Counted from the first letter of the stretch, positions 28,957 to 38,691 are shown. The stretch: DNA of 64,000 nt from Holophagales bacterium (GCA_009837885.1 VXSP01000040.1:124001-188000); one strand, 5' to 3'. The notes: generated by a model not told the origin, from the sequence alone. Numbers and translations are program-made.

Positions 28957-30231
28957 ATGCCCGATCTCGACCCGTTCGGCATCGACGCCGAGTTGTACGA
29001 CCTTTCGATGTCCGATGCAGCGAAGCCGCTTCTGACGAAGGTCAAGAGCTTCATGGCCGACTACGTCGAGCCGATCACCGAGGAGTACTACCGACGGGGC
29101 GAAGGGCGTGAGGACCGCTGGAGCTACGGCGAAGGCCAGTTGGAGTTGCTCGATGGCGCCAAGGCGAAGGCCAGGGAGATGGGACTCTGGAACTTCTTCC
29201 TGCCGGACGCGGAGACGGGCGAGGGTCTGAAGAACCTCGATTACGCCTACATCGCCCAGGAACTGGGCAAGAACCCGCTCGCCTCGCAGTGCATGAACTG
29301 CAGCGCGCCGGACACCGGCAACATGGAGGTTCTCGAGCGCGTTGGTACGGAGGAGCAGAAGGAGAAGTGGCTCGTTCCTCTGCTGAACGGCGAGATCCGC
29401 TCCTGCTTCGGCATGACGGAACCGAATCTGGCTTCGTCCGACGCCAAGAACATCGGCACCCGCGCGACGCTGGACGGCGACGAATGGGTGATCGAGGGAG
29501 AGAAGTACTACATCTCCGGCGCCGGCGACCCGCGCTGCAAGATCATGATCTGCATGGTGAAGACGAGCCCGGGCGGGCCTGCCCACCGCCAGCAGTCCCA
29601 GATCCTGGTGCCGATGGACACCCCGGGCGTGAACGTCCTGGGGCCGATGAAGGTCTTCGGGCACGACCACGCGCCGCACGGCCACATGCACATCAAGCTG
29701 GACAACGTCCGCGTGCCGAAGGAGAACATCCTCCTCGGCGAGGGCCGGGGCTTCGAGATCTCGCAGTTGCGGCTCGGGCCGGGCAGGATCCACCACTGCA
29801 TGCGGTCCGTGGGCCAGGCCGAGAAGGCGCTCGATTTGATGGTCCAGCGTGGCATGTCCCGCGAGGCCTTCGGCCGGCCGATCATCCAGCTCGGCAAGAA
29901 CATCGAGCTCGTGTCGCGCGCCCGGATCGATATCGAGGCGATGCGCCTCATGGTGCTGCGCGCCGCCAAGGCGATGGACGTGCTCGGCAACCGCGAAGCG
30001 CGGGTCTGGGTCCACGCGGTCAAGGCGATGGTCCCCGAGCGCACCTGCCAGATCATCGACCAGGCGATCCAGATGCACGGCGCCACCGGCGTCTCCCAGT
30101 GGACTCCGCTCGCCGACATGTACACCGGCCAGCGGACGCTACGCATCGCGGACGGGCCGGACGAGGTCCATCACCTCGTCGTCGGCCGCGCCGAGCTGCG
30201 GCGGTACACGGAAGAGAGCGCCGCGAACTAG
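28957..30231 (+). CDS. Acyl-CoA dehydrogenase
   Basis: 424-aa FAD-dependent acyl-CoA dehydrogenase of the ACAD10/11-like group. Motif CFGMTEPNLASSDAKNI binds flavin and substrate. WVIEGEKYYISGAGDP and RIHHCMRSVGQAEKALDLM belong to the flavin-binding half, and AFGRPIIQLGKNIELVSRARIDIEAMRLM and QIIDQAIQMHGATGVSQWTPLADMY to the C-terminal helical domain. It is monocistronic with a strong ribosome site, and may act on the same acyl-CoAs as the carboxylase cluster about 9 kb upstream. The link is speculative. Confidence 0.92.
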   Translation: MPDLDPFGIDAELYDLSMSDAAKPLLTKVKSFMADYVEPITEEYYRRGEGREDRWSYGEGQLELLDGAKAKAREMGLWNFFLPDAETGEGLKNLDYAYIAQELGKNPLASQCMNCSAPDTGNMEVLERVGTEEQKEKWLVPLLNGEIRSCFGMTEPNLASSDAKNIGTRATLDGDEWVIEGEKYYISGAGDPRCKIMICMVKTSPGGPAHRQQSQILVPMDTPGVNVLGPMKVFGHDHAPHGHMHIKLDNVRVPKENILLGEGRGFEISQLRLGPGRIHHCMRSVGQAEKALDLMVQRGMSREAFGRPIIQLGKNIELVSRARIDIEAMRLMVLRAAKAMDVLGNREARVWVHAVKAMVPERTCQIIDQAIQMHGATGVSQWTPLADMYTGQRTLRIADGPDEVHHLVVGRAELRRYTEESAAN

Positions 30232-30260
30232 CCAAGCGCGTTGCGACATCGGTTACACCC

Positions 30261-30432
30261 GCCTTGGCGAGCGCCGGAAGGCCGTCCCAGCGGTCGCTCG
30301 CGCTTGTTCGGACGATGAGAGGTCGGCGCTCGCTGCGGTCGGCTGCGCTCCGGTTGGGCGCCAGTCGATGTAGGGCATCGGCCGTCGCTTGCCGACAGCC
30401 CGCTGGGACGGCCTTCCGGCGATCGCCAAGGC
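30261..30432. repeat. MITE-like inverted-repeat element (copy 2)
   Basis: 172 bp with 33-bp terminal inverted repeats and one mismatch (30261-30293 against 30400-30432). The interior shares GGCGCTCGCTGCGGTCGGCT-like sequence with the copy at 20045-20216. Arm bases differ from copy 1 (GAAGGCC instead of GATGGCC) on both arms, so pairing is preserved. Confidence 0.78.
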
Positions 30433-30532
30433 TGGAGGTCGTCTACGTGGCGTCCCGGCGGCCCGCGGTTCTGGCTCGTGCACCGAAGAGGAAGTTAGAG
30501 TCCTGCGTACAGTGACTTTCGAGGGATCCCGA

Positions 30533-30715
30533 ATGCGTAGAGAATCGCGAAGCGACCGACAGCGGCAGGATCACCGGCCCTTCAAGTCGGTCGCCGAAGT
30601 TCAGGACTTCTTTCGGCAGTGCGATACGGGTCAGGCTCCCGGCGTTGAACCGAATTGGGAGGAGCACCTGGTAGTGATCCAGGAATCGCGGAGTCTCGGC
30701 AAGTCCGAGAACTGA
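30533..30715 (+). CDS. Small hypothetical protein
   Basis: 60 aa, highly charged (RRESRSDRQRQDHRPFKSVAEVQDFFRQC), with a GAGGGA ribosome-like site before ATG 30533; GTG 30512 is an alternative. No family recognised. It may be a small cytosolic protein or a spurious frame. It follows the inverted-repeat element. Confidence 0.4.
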   Translation: MRRESRSDRQRQDHRPFKSVAEVQDFFRQCDTGQAPGVEPNWEEHLVVIQESRSLGKSEN

Positions 30716-30778
30716 GTCTAGGTTGCTGGCGGTGTTTCGGCTGGCCGGCGGGAGGATCCGGACGAGGCGGTCGCCGCC

Positions 30779-32146
30779 TTACTTCACGTACACCGGATTC
30801 GAGTAGATCCACGTCCGCCACTCGCCGTCGACTTCCAGCCAGCCTTCGACTCGGTAGACGCCGGGTTGGTCGAGAGTGTGAGTGAGGGATCGAGCTTCGG
30901 TGACGGCGATCTCCTCGCCGTTGCGGATGAGGCGGATGGTTGCGGGCAGGGGGAAGAGGGCCGTGAGCTCGGCCGGCTTACCGGCTTGGAGTGTCCATTC
31001 CTCGCCCATGAGAGCGGTCGGTCCTTCTCCTTCGGTGACGTAGAAGGAGAACCCCGTCGGGTCGGCGAGCCAGTCGTGGGCGACGTAGACGTGCCCGGCG
31101 GCGACGGCTGCGCGGATCGATGCTTCGTCTAGCGCCGGCGCGAGGATGTGGGTGGTCGAGTTCCGCATCGACACCCAATAGGGGTCGAGGTCGTAGCGGC
31201 CGATGAGGTCACCGGGTTCGTGGCCGCGGACGAGTTCGGGGATCCGTGGCGCATCGGCGGTGGTCAGGACCCTCATCTCGTCCGGGTCGTCGACGATCGT
31301 GCCGACGCGGACGGAGTCGTCGTCGACCTTGATCACGACGAAGACCTGGTTGTGGTGGCAGTCGTTCGCGTTGACTCCGACGATCCGGCGGCGGACGGTT
31401 TCCCGGTCCCACTTGTCGAGGTAGAGCGCGGGGTAGTCGAACTGGGCGCCGAAGACCTCCTCGGGGTACAGCTCGACGGCGCGGGCCAAGGCCTTCGACT
31501 GGTCCGGATCGACGATCCAGCTGACCAGAGCGCGCATTGAATCGCCGTCGTCGAGGGCGTCGGCGTGGCGATTGTAGATCTCCGTGCCGGTCAGGCCGTC
31601 CATCGGATGGTCGAGCCGCTCCTCGACATGGGAGAGGAAGGCCATGCCGGCACCGCGGTTCACCTGGCGTAGCAGGGTGCCGGCGTCGGCGCTCATGTGC
31701 TCGACGACCGACTGCTCGGGGTGGATCAGGAAGCCGTGGGCCTCCGAGCCGGGGATGAACAGGACGCCGTCGCGGAGTCCGCGCCAACCGTCCATGAAGT
31801 CGCGCGGCGGCCGGTAGTGGTCGGAGAGGAAGACGACATCGACATCGACTCGCCCGGCGTCCCGGAGCAGCTCCTCAGGGGTGCCGCCGGTGTGATTCGA
31901 GTCGCCGGCGTGGGCGTGGAACACGCCGCGGTAGTCGTTGAGGCCGGGCAGCGCCGGCGGCGGTTCGACCGCCGCGCGCAGCCGTTCGACATCGGCGTGG
32001 GCCGCCGCCAGGCGCTCCGCGGACAGGCGCTCGAGCGTCGTCCAGCGTCGCGCCGGCGGTTCGCCCGGCGCTGGCTCCTGAGTCTGACTCCAGGCGGCCG
32101 CCGCGGCCAGCAGGCCGCAGACGCCAACCTGGAGCCGCAGCCTCAC
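30779..32146 (-). CDS. Secreted PHP-domain metal-dependent phosphoesterase-like protein
   Basis: 455 aa starting at GTG 32146, which overlaps the amidohydrolase stop as GTGA. The signal-like N-terminus LQVGVCGLLAAAAAWSQ suggests export. GVFHAHAGDSNHTGG and VVFLSDHYRPP are PHP-type metal-binding segments. MAFLSHVEERLDHP and GVNANDCHHNQVFVV add further His and Asp ligands. The C-terminal part looks like a beta-sandwich (FSFYVTEGEGPTALMGEEWTL). Substrate unknown. Coupled translation implies a shared pathway with the amidohydrolase. Confidence 0.75.
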   Translation of the reverse strand: MRLRLQVGVCGLLAAAAAWSQTQEPAPGEPPARRWTTLERLSAERLAAAHADVERLRAAVEPPPALPGLNDYRGVFHAHAGDSNHTGGTPEELLRDAGRVDVDVVFLSDHYRPPRDFMDGWRGLRDGVLFIPGSEAHGFLIHPEQSVVEHMSADAGTLLRQVNRGAGMAFLSHVEERLDHPMDGLTGTEIYNRHADALDDGDSMRALVSWIVDPDQSKALARAVELYPEEVFGAQFDYPALYLDKWDRETVRRRIVGVNANDCHHNQVFVVIKVDDDSVRVGTIVDDPDEMRVLTTADAPRIPELVRGHEPGDLIGRYDLDPYWVSMRNSTTHILAPALDEASIRAAVAAGHVYVAHDWLADPTGFSFYVTEGEGPTALMGEEWTLQAGKPAELTALFPLPATIRLIRNGEEIAVTEARSLTHTLDQPGVYRVEGWLEVDGEWRTWIYSNPVYVK

Positions 32147-33165
32147 AAGGAGTAGACCCTGGCGGCTGTCCGGTAGAACATCATGTCCTGCTCGTCGTCC
32201 GGGAATCCGGCGGCGATCTTCTTCAGCGCGTTGTAGAGCGCGTGGTAGGAGATCGAGAGCTTGTCCACCGGGAAGTTGCTCTCGAACATGCAGCGCTCCG
32301 GGCCGAAGCAATCGATCGTGTGCAGGTAGTAGCGGCGGTGGCCGGCGACGAGCTCGTCCGAAGTCGCGGGGGTGGCGCGCTCGCTCCAGCCGAAACCGTT
32401 GTCGGGCATCGCCAGGCCGCCGATCTTGGCGACGACGTTGGGACACTCCGCGATCTCGGCGATGTCGTCCTTCCAGGCCTCGAAGATCTCCTCGCGCTTG
32501 TCCGCGTAGGGACCGACGCCCAGCGGCGTGCCGAAGTGGTCGAGGATCATCGTCGTCCCGGGCACGGCTCGCGCCAGGTCGGCGAAGTCGCGGTTCTGGT
32601 GGTGGTAGTGCCAGGTGTCGAAGGTCAGGCCGCGCTGTCCCAGCACCGCCATGCCACGGCGGAAGTCGTCGCGGGCGTAGAGACCTTCGGGCGCCCGGCC
32701 GGCTATCCGCAGGGCTTCGGGATGCGGGTCGCGGGCGCCGGAGTGGCGGATCCCCCGGAACAGCCCGTTGCCGGCATCCTCGTGGGCGTCGAGCACTTCC
32801 GCCACGCCTTCGCCCAGGGTCAGGTTCGCGTGACTGACGATGCCGGAGATCGTCGCACCGTCCCCCTCGGCGGAGGCGGCGGCAGCCTCCGCCACGAACT
32901 CGGTCTCGCCCACGCACCGCAGATGCTCGGGACCGTCCTCGCGGTAGCAGGCCCGGCACTCGACGAACACGGTCTTCTCGACATTGTGGCTCTGGCCGTC
33001 GGAACCGATTGCCTCCGTGTCGCCCCAGAGGTCCTCCAGCAGGTAGTCGCCGGTGGGGCGGCGCCAGAGGTGGTGATGCGGATCGACGATCCGGCGTGGC
33101 GGGTCGACCGTCTCTTCCTGGATCTGGGCGAGCCACTCGGGCGTGCCGGGAGCGGGTGCTGACAT
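32143..33165 (-). CDS. Amidohydrolase family protein (amidohydrolase 2 type)
   Basis: 340-aa TIM-barrel hydrolase. RIVDPHHHLWRRPTGDY is the D-x-HHHLW opening typical of L-fuconolactonase and 2-pyrone-4,6-dicarboxylate hydrolase relatives. Later motifs are TFDTWHYHHQNRDF, TMILDHFGTPLG and CMFESNFPVDKLSISY, the last carrying the usual Asp/Asn-Pro segment. Probably a cytosolic lactonase or decarboxylating hydrolase. It overlaps the downstream PHP-type gene by four bases. Confidence 0.88.
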   Translation of the reverse strand: MSAPAPGTPEWLAQIQEETVDPPRRIVDPHHHLWRRPTGDYLLEDLWGDTEAIGSDGQSHNVEKTVFVECRACYREDGPEHLRCVGETEFVAEAAAASAEGDGATISGIVSHANLTLGEGVAEVLDAHEDAGNGLFRGIRHSGARDPHPEALRIAGRAPEGLYARDDFRRGMAVLGQRGLTFDTWHYHHQNRDFADLARAVPGTTMILDHFGTPLGVGPYADKREEIFEAWKDDIAEIAECPNVVAKIGGLAMPDNGFGWSERATPATSDELVAGHRRYYLHTIDCFGPERCMFESNFPVDKLSISYHALYNALKKIAAGFPDDEQDMMFYRTAARVYSL

Positions 33166-33210
33166 GGCGCCTCCTGTGTCGTTTCGGGCGTTACCGTAGC
33201 AGCCGGCTCT

Positions 33211-33294
33211 GGCGCGGGAGAGCGAATCCGGAGGCCAGCGCTTCGCGCTGGATGCCGGCGAGGACGCCGGCGCACCCGGTTTCTTTCGCGCGGG
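33211..33294. repeat. Intergenic hairpin repeat, GC-rich family
   Basis: Copy with CCAGCGC-TT-CGCGCTGG hairpin and the shared GATGCCGGCGAGGACGCCGG core and CGCACCCGGTTTCT end. It abuts the stop codon of the DUF3500 gene. Related to 13092-13148 and 49502-49580. Confidence 0.65.
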
Positions 33295-33296
33295 CT

Positions 33297-34334
33297 CTAG
33301 TGCTTGTAGTCGCGGTGATGCTGGGCCAGCAGATCGCGGCCGAAATCGCCTTCGAAGTCGCGCCAGACGGTGTGGCTGTGGTTTGCGCGGTTCTGGACGT
33401 TGTCGTACTCGATGACGAAGTCGGGCGCTTGGACCCGGTAGTAGTGGGGCGCGCCGGGCTCGGCCGGACCGATCCAGGCGAAGTGGATCGCGTCGCCGGC
33501 CGCCTCGACCTGGGCGCGGCGCTTCTCGGCCAGGTCCGGCGGCACGTTGCCGGCGTACTCCTCGATCAATGCGTCGAGGAGCTTCCGCTGGTCGGGCCGG
33601 AGCGCGCTCGCGAGCAGACCCTGAGCCTCTTCGGGCGTCACACGCGGCTGGTTCGACGTGAAGATGTCGCGGGGCGCTTCGTCGCCGATCACGGCCTGCT
33701 TGCGCTGGTCGTCGTCGAGGGAGTCGAGCAACGCCCGGGCGAGGTCCTCTTCGCGACCCAGGGCGCGCAGCCCCTCACGCGGGCCGCTCGGAACGCGGTG
33801 CGGATTGGCGCCCAGGAACAGGGGCGTGGAGGCGGTCGCCTCGCCGGCGACGACGGTGAAGTTGAGCGACACATGGTGCCCCTCGAAGCTCCAGCCCCAG
33901 TCGCCGTCTTCACTCGGTTCGCCGAAGAACGTCACGTGGTAGCGGAGCGGATCCCGCATCGACGTGAAGCGGTTGGCGCCGGCCGCTTCCTCGAGCCTGC
34001 GCAGGACGGATTCCAGGCTCATCACGGTGGTCGTCTTGCCGTAGCCTGTGCGGCTGAGCGATGCGCTGAGCAGGGCGTGAAGCAGGTGGTGCTGCGCCGG
34101 GTCCATGTCCAGCATCGAGAGGCCCTTTCGCTCCTTCGGGATGAAGTGCCAGTCGACGCGTTCGGCGCCGTCGAAGTCGAGCATGACGGTCGCGCGCTGG
34201 TCGTCGCTCAGGGCGGCGAGCAGGTTGTTTGCCGCCGAGGCCATCGTGTCGGAAGTCTTGTCGTTGCCGGCGGCTCCCAGGAATCCGGCCGCGCCGGCGC
34301 AACTCAGGGCGATCAACAGCATGCGTGCGGACAT
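33297..34334 (-). CDS. DUF3500 domain protein, secreted
   Basis: 345 aa. A short signal sequence (RMLLIALSCAGAAGFLGAAG) is followed by the DUF3500 domain: LLAALSDDQRATVMLDFD, VDWHFIPKERKGLSM, GWSFEGHHVSLNFTV, then a C-terminal HFAWIGPAEPGAPHYYRVQAPDFVIEYDNVQNRANHSHTVWRDFEGDFG. The conserved H-W-R-D-F end is characteristic. Function unknown. Family members are common in marine and soil Bacteroidota and Acidobacteriota. Confidence 0.87.
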   Translation of the reverse strand: MSARMLLIALSCAGAAGFLGAAGNDKTSDTMASAANNLLAALSDDQRATVMLDFDGAERVDWHFIPKERKGLSMLDMDPAQHHLLHALLSASLSRTGYGKTTTVMSLESVLRRLEEAAGANRFTSMRDPLRYHVTFFGEPSEDGDWGWSFEGHHVSLNFTVVAGEATASTPLFLGANPHRVPSGPREGLRALGREEDLARALLDSLDDDQRKQAVIGDEAPRDIFTSNQPRVTPEEAQGLLASALRPDQRKLLDALIEEYAGNVPPDLAEKRRAQVEAAGDAIHFAWIGPAEPGAPHYYRVQAPDFVIEYDNVQNRANHSHTVWRDFEGDFGRDLLAQHHRDYKH

Positions 34335-34464
34335 CGTATGTCTCCCGCGGTTTCTCGGCGCCGGCGGCGTTGGCCGGGCTCGCTCGTTGCCGGTTCGGAC
34401 ATTCCAGCGTATCGCGCATCGGAGCGTGCGCGCCGGCCGGGAAACTCGCGGCTAGTATCGCCCG

Positions 34465-36687
34465 ATGGTCGGGCCGAGCAGACGCGGGGCAGTCTTGTGC
34501 GGTGCCGTTCTCGCGCTGCTGGCTTCCTCCCCGATCGCCGCCCAGGACCGGCCGTCCGTCACGGCGCTCCAGATCGAGCAACCGGTCCGGGTCGACGGCG
34601 AACTGACGGACTCCGCCTGGCTCGAGGCCGAGTGGGCGGGCGACTTCACGCAGCGCGATCCGAGTCCCGGCGCGCCGTCGACGGAAACGACGGAGTTCGC
34701 GGTCGCCTACACGCCGGACACCCTGTTCGTCGCGGTGCGTGCCAACGACCGCGAACCGGAGCGGATCGTGGCGAAGGAGATGGAAAGGGACAGCGACCTG
34801 TTCCAGGACGATTCGATCCTGTTGATGCTGGACACGTTCCACGACCTTCGCAACGGCTACGTCCTGGTCACGAACCCGAACGGCGCCCGCGGCGACGCGC
34901 TGATCACCGACGAGGGCCGCGACGTGAACTGGGCGTGGGACGGCGTATGGCGGGTCTCGGCCCGTCGGACGGCGGCGGGCTGGGTGGCGGAGATCGCGAT
35001 TCCGGTCTCCACCCTTCGGTTCGATCCCCAGGTCGAGAAGTGGGGCCTCAACGTCCAGCGGATCATCCGTCGGCGCAATGAGGAGACTCACTGGGCGGCG
35101 CTGCCTCTCGAAGCCAGCGCCGAGGATCTCAACCAGCAGGGGAAGATCGCGGTGTATCGCGTCTCCCTGGCCGGCGATCTGGTCGGTCTTCGAGGGCTGC
35201 GGCCCTCGCGTCAGTTCGACGTGAAGCCCTATGTCATCGGCGGCCGCACCGAGGACCCGGCTCTTGGCAGCGCCGACGACTCGGATGGAGGCATCGACCT
35301 GAAGTGGGGCCTGACGCGTTCGATGGTCCTGGACCTGAGCTGGAACACGGACTTCGCCGAAACGGAAGTCGACGATCAGCAGGTGAACCTGACCCGCTTC
35401 TCCCTGTTCTTTCCGGAGAAGCGTGATTTCTTCCTCGAGAACGCGGGCGTGTTCGACTTCGGGCCCAGGCCCAAGGTGCCGTGGGAGAGCGCGCTGATGA
35501 GGCCGTTCTTCTCCCGCCGCATCGGCCTCGACCAGGGTCGCACGGTTCCGCTCGAGGTTGGCGCCAGACTCACCGGCCGCGCCGGGGGCTGGAACGTCGG
35601 AGCTCTCGGTGCGCGGACCGGAGAGCTCCTCGATGACGGCGGTGGCGTGCTGGTTCCCGAGACGACCTACGGCGTGACCCGAGTCACCCGGAACATCGGC
35701 GACCGTTCAACGGTCGGCGGCATTTTCACGGAGAGGAGCCGCGCGGGGTTCGAGAGTGAACGGCTCTACGGACTCGATGTCGACTTCAAGCCGACTCAAC
35801 GCCTCGAGTTCTCCGGGTTCTGGGCAGTGAGCGATCGGGGACTCCCGGATTCCGAGCAGGAGGCCAACTCGACGCGCGGGGCCGGGTTCATCTACCAGGG
35901 ACCGGAGCTCAGTCTGACGGGGGACTACGTCGAGGTCGAGCCGGACTACGAGCCGGCGGTCGGGTTCCTGCAGCGTCGCGACTTCCGGATGATCAATCCA
36001 CGTCTCGAGTGGCGGCCGAGGATCGAGAGGGCCGGGCTCCTCAGTTGGTGGTCCGATCTGAGCTACGAGCGCTTCGAACGGAGCAGCGACGGCCGGCTCG
36101 AGAGCGAGACGGTCGGAATCTCGCCCCTTGGTTTTCAGACCCTGAGCGGCGAGTTCCTCTGGGGCGGCGTCAGGAGGACGAAGGAACAGTTGTTCGTCCC
36201 GTTCGAGATCTCGCCCGGGATCGTGGTGCAGCCGGGGCTCTACGAGAACGACGGCTTCGCCGGCGGGTTCTCGACGAGCGGCAGACGGGCCGTCTGGTTC
36301 GACAACATCACCTTCGGCGGCGGCTTCTTCGACGGCAACTGGCTGAGAACGAACTCCGGGTTGACCTTCCGTTTGTCCCGGTTCATACGCGCCTCGACGC
36401 AGTGGACCTACGCGGACGTCAAACTCCAGGCCGGCAGCTTCAGCTTCGACCAGTTCCGCCAGAGGATCGACGTTTCGCTCAGCCCGAACATCCGGCTCAA
36501 CCTGCTGGCCCAGTACAACACGTCCGACGAACTGCTCGGCGTCAACGCGCGCTTCCACTGGATCTACCGGCCGGGATCGGACCTCTTTGTCGTCTACAAC
36601 GAGAACTGGACAGCGGAGACGATCAGCCGCCGTGAGCCGCTGGGCCGGCAGTTGATCGTCAAGGTGAACTACCTGCTGCAGCGCTAA
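34465..36687 (+). CDS. CBM9-like/DUF5916 outer-membrane-associated protein (paralogue 1)
   Basis: 740 aa. Signal (GAVLCGAVLALLASSPIAAQ), then a CBM9-like beta-sandwich (VDGELTDSAWLEAEWAGDF, FVAVRANDREPERIVAKEMERDSDLFQDDSI) and a long DUF5916 beta-barrel-like region (KWGLTRSMVLDLSWNTDFAETEVDDQQVNLTRFSLFFPEKRDFFLENAGVFDFGP) ending RQLIVKVNYLLQR. The DFxE-V-D-Q-x-N-LTRFSLFFPEKR block is shared with both paralogues at 53433-57955. Probably an outer-membrane protein. Its substrate is unknown, with carbohydrate binding suggested only by the CBM9-like fold. Its stop is one base from the convergent VWA gene. Confidence 0.87.
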   Translation: MVGPSRRGAVLCGAVLALLASSPIAAQDRPSVTALQIEQPVRVDGELTDSAWLEAEWAGDFTQRDPSPGAPSTETTEFAVAYTPDTLFVAVRANDREPERIVAKEMERDSDLFQDDSILLMLDTFHDLRNGYVLVTNPNGARGDALITDEGRDVNWAWDGVWRVSARRTAAGWVAEIAIPVSTLRFDPQVEKWGLNVQRIIRRRNEETHWAALPLEASAEDLNQQGKIAVYRVSLAGDLVGLRGLRPSRQFDVKPYVIGGRTEDPALGSADDSDGGIDLKWGLTRSMVLDLSWNTDFAETEVDDQQVNLTRFSLFFPEKRDFFLENAGVFDFGPRPKVPWESALMRPFFSRRIGLDQGRTVPLEVGARLTGRAGGWNVGALGARTGELLDDGGGVLVPETTYGVTRVTRNIGDRSTVGGIFTERSRAGFESERLYGLDVDFKPTQRLEFSGFWAVSDRGLPDSEQEANSTRGAGFIYQGPELSLTGDYVEVEPDYEPAVGFLQRRDFRMINPRLEWRPRIERAGLLSWWSDLSYERFERSSDGRLESETVGISPLGFQTLSGEFLWGGVRRTKEQLFVPFEISPGIVVQPGLYENDGFAGGFSTSGRRAVWFDNITFGGGFFDGNWLRTNSGLTFRLSRFIRASTQWTYADVKLQAGSFSFDQFRQRIDVSLSPNIRLNLLAQYNTSDELLGVNARFHWIYRPGSDLFVVYNENWTAETISRREPLGRQLIVKVNYLLQR

Positions 36688-36688
36688 C

Positions 36689-38581
36689 TCAAGCGACGCT
36701 CGGGTCCGCCTGGACCGCCAGTTCCCGGACCACGAAGGACGAGCGCCCGCTGTTCTTCTCCCAGATGCCGACCGCCAGCCGGTAGGAGCCGGGCGGCAGC
36801 AGCACTTCGCTGCGGACCGCGATGTACTGGCCTGCCGCCTGCTCGAGTTCGGCGACCGGCACGTTCAGTTCGAAGTCGAAGTGCTGGGGCGGCATTCGGC
36901 TGCCGTCTTCGCGCTGGACCTGGACCACGACGCGGAAGAAGCCGCTGGCGACCGGGTTGCGGGTCGCCCGCGTGGGCGCGAGTTCGAGGTCGCCGATCGG
37001 CAGGCTGGCTCTGACCTCCAGCGGTGTCTGCCTGGGCTGGGCCGGCCGTTCGCGCGACGCGGACCTCCTGACCTGGACCTCCATGCCGTGGTTGTTCTCC
37101 TCCCAGCCGAACAGCAGCGTTCCCCAGGCTCGGCTGGCGAGGTTCTGCTGGATCGTCACCGGCGCGTAGCTCGCCCGGTAGCGGAGCGAGCCTTTCCGGG
37201 CGCGAGGCCGCTGCCGCAGCCGGAGCGTGATCTCGCGAATGCCGGAGTCGCCCATCGAGTCGGGCGGCGTGAAAGAGAGCGAGTAGTAGGTCGAGATGTC
37301 GGTGCGGGTCGACTGCAGGAACTCGGCGACACCGGTATCGGAGACGAAGGAGAGGCCGCCGGTCAGGCCGGCCAGACTGTTCAGGCCCGTCCGCACGTTC
37401 GACAGCTCGACGATCGAGCCGCGGTCCTTGGCGCTCTCGCCGAGCTCGCTGATCGCCGGGTCGATGACCGGCGGCTTGAGTGGGTAGAACGTGACCCGGT
37501 GGGTGTTCGCGAGTGCCGCCAGTTGATCGAAGGCGTCCGCGCAGCTCAGCTCGGCGGCCATGGTCTGGAAGGCGAAGGCGCCGCCGTCGTCGACCTGGAC
37601 GATGTTCGTCGCCATGCCCATGCGGTCGGCCCGGTCGACGCCGAAGGGTCGATGATTGCGGTCGTTCAGGTCCAGCGAGCCGGGCGCGCTGATCATTTCG
37701 TCGCCTTCGAGCTGCCTGGAAGCGCCCGCCAGACGGTCGTACATCGTCTTGGCGGCGCTGTCGAGTGGGTGGCGGGGCAGGCCGTCGCTCACGAACAGGA
37801 TCGCCTTGCGGCCGGGAACGAAGGCCAGCGCTTCGACCAGGGAGCGCACCGCGCTGACGGTCAGCAGCGTGTCCTGCCGCAGGGCCTGGCCGAAGCTCCG
37901 GAGGTTGGCCTCCACGCTGGCGAGGGAGGCCTCGCCGAGACGGTAGCGGCTACCCCTCGCCGCCATCATCCGCAGCGTCTCCCTCATGGCCAGGGAAGCG
38001 GAGCGCTGCTGGGTGCGCAGGGTCGTCGTCGGGATGTCCCGGTCCATCGCGGCTTCGATCGTCGTCCGCACCGCAGCGCGGTCACGGGTCGGCGACAGCA
38101 GCGGTTCGAGACGCTCACCGAACGCGGCGGCCGCTACCCAGGTCGGGTTGGCGGCGATCTCCTGGTCGAGGGCCTCCGCGATCTCGGCCAGGGCCGCGTC
38201 GCGGTGCTTCCGCTGCAGGTGGCGCTCGTCGATGAACAGGAGAATCGTCAGTCGCCCGGTGACGGTGGTGCGGAGGTCCTGGCCCGCGGCGACGCTGAGT
38301 ATCTCGACCGCTTCGTTCTCGACCTTGAGTTCGAAGTCGTCCTTGGTCAGGCCGGTCACCGGCCGGTCGGAGGAGTCGGTGACGACGGCGTCGAGGCTGA
38401 TCAGCCGGACGTCGATCGACTCGCGGAGGACGATGTCCTCTCGAATCGGATGCTGCCGCGGTGCACGGTCCTGCGCCTGGGTCCCCGCCGGGACCGCGAA
38501 GTGGGACGCGGCCGTGAGCGCCATGGCGGCGGTAGCGACCAGAAGCCTTGGCGGCCGGCGGTGGCATGCGGAACCGGTCAA
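36689..38581 (-). CDS. Secreted VWA-domain protein (acidobacterial VWFA-related type)
   Basis: 630 aa with a signal peptide (ATAAMALTAASHFAVPAGTQAQ). The N-terminal RLISLDAVVTDSSDRPVTGLTKDDFELKVENEAVEIL is the D-G-x-P-V-x-x-L-x-x-x-DF pattern of the acidobacterial VWFA-related family. A VWA-like domain follows, with ILFVSDGLPRHPLDSAAK. The MIDAS D-x-S-x-S motif is not well kept (ILLFIDERHLQ), so metal binding is doubtful. The C-terminal beta-rich part (GSLRYRASYAP, GSYRLAVGIWEKNSGRS) is of unknown role. Likely extracellular or periplasmic. Confidence 0.82.
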   Translation of the reverse strand: MTGSACHRRPPRLLVATAAMALTAASHFAVPAGTQAQDRAPRQHPIREDIVLRESIDVRLISLDAVVTDSSDRPVTGLTKDDFELKVENEAVEILSVAAGQDLRTTVTGRLTILLFIDERHLQRKHRDAALAEIAEALDQEIAANPTWVAAAAFGERLEPLLSPTRDRAAVRTTIEAAMDRDIPTTTLRTQQRSASLAMRETLRMMAARGSRYRLGEASLASVEANLRSFGQALRQDTLLTVSAVRSLVEALAFVPGRKAILFVSDGLPRHPLDSAAKTMYDRLAGASRQLEGDEMISAPGSLDLNDRNHRPFGVDRADRMGMATNIVQVDDGGAFAFQTMAAELSCADAFDQLAALANTHRVTFYPLKPPVIDPAISELGESAKDRGSIVELSNVRTGLNSLAGLTGGLSFVSDTGVAEFLQSTRTDISTYYSLSFTPPDSMGDSGIREITLRLRQRPRARKGSLRYRASYAPVTIQQNLASRAWGTLLFGWEENNHGMEVQVRRSASRERPAQPRQTPLEVRASLPIGDLELAPTRATRNPVASGFFRVVVQVQREDGSRMPPQHFDFELNVPVAELEQAAGQYIAVRSEVLLPPGSYRLAVGIWEKNSGRSSFVVRELAVQADPSVA

Positions 38582-38691
38582 CGGACAACCATGTTAGCGC
38601 CAGCGCCGAGTCGCGGCTGAACGCGGCGAGCAGGCTGCTATTCTCGCCGTTCGCGACCAGAGCAGGCCCTCATCGGAGGAGGCGGATTGTG

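Noticed and set aside
36881..38620. Antisense frame in the VWA gene
   Set aside because: Shadow of the VWA gene; no recognisable domain.
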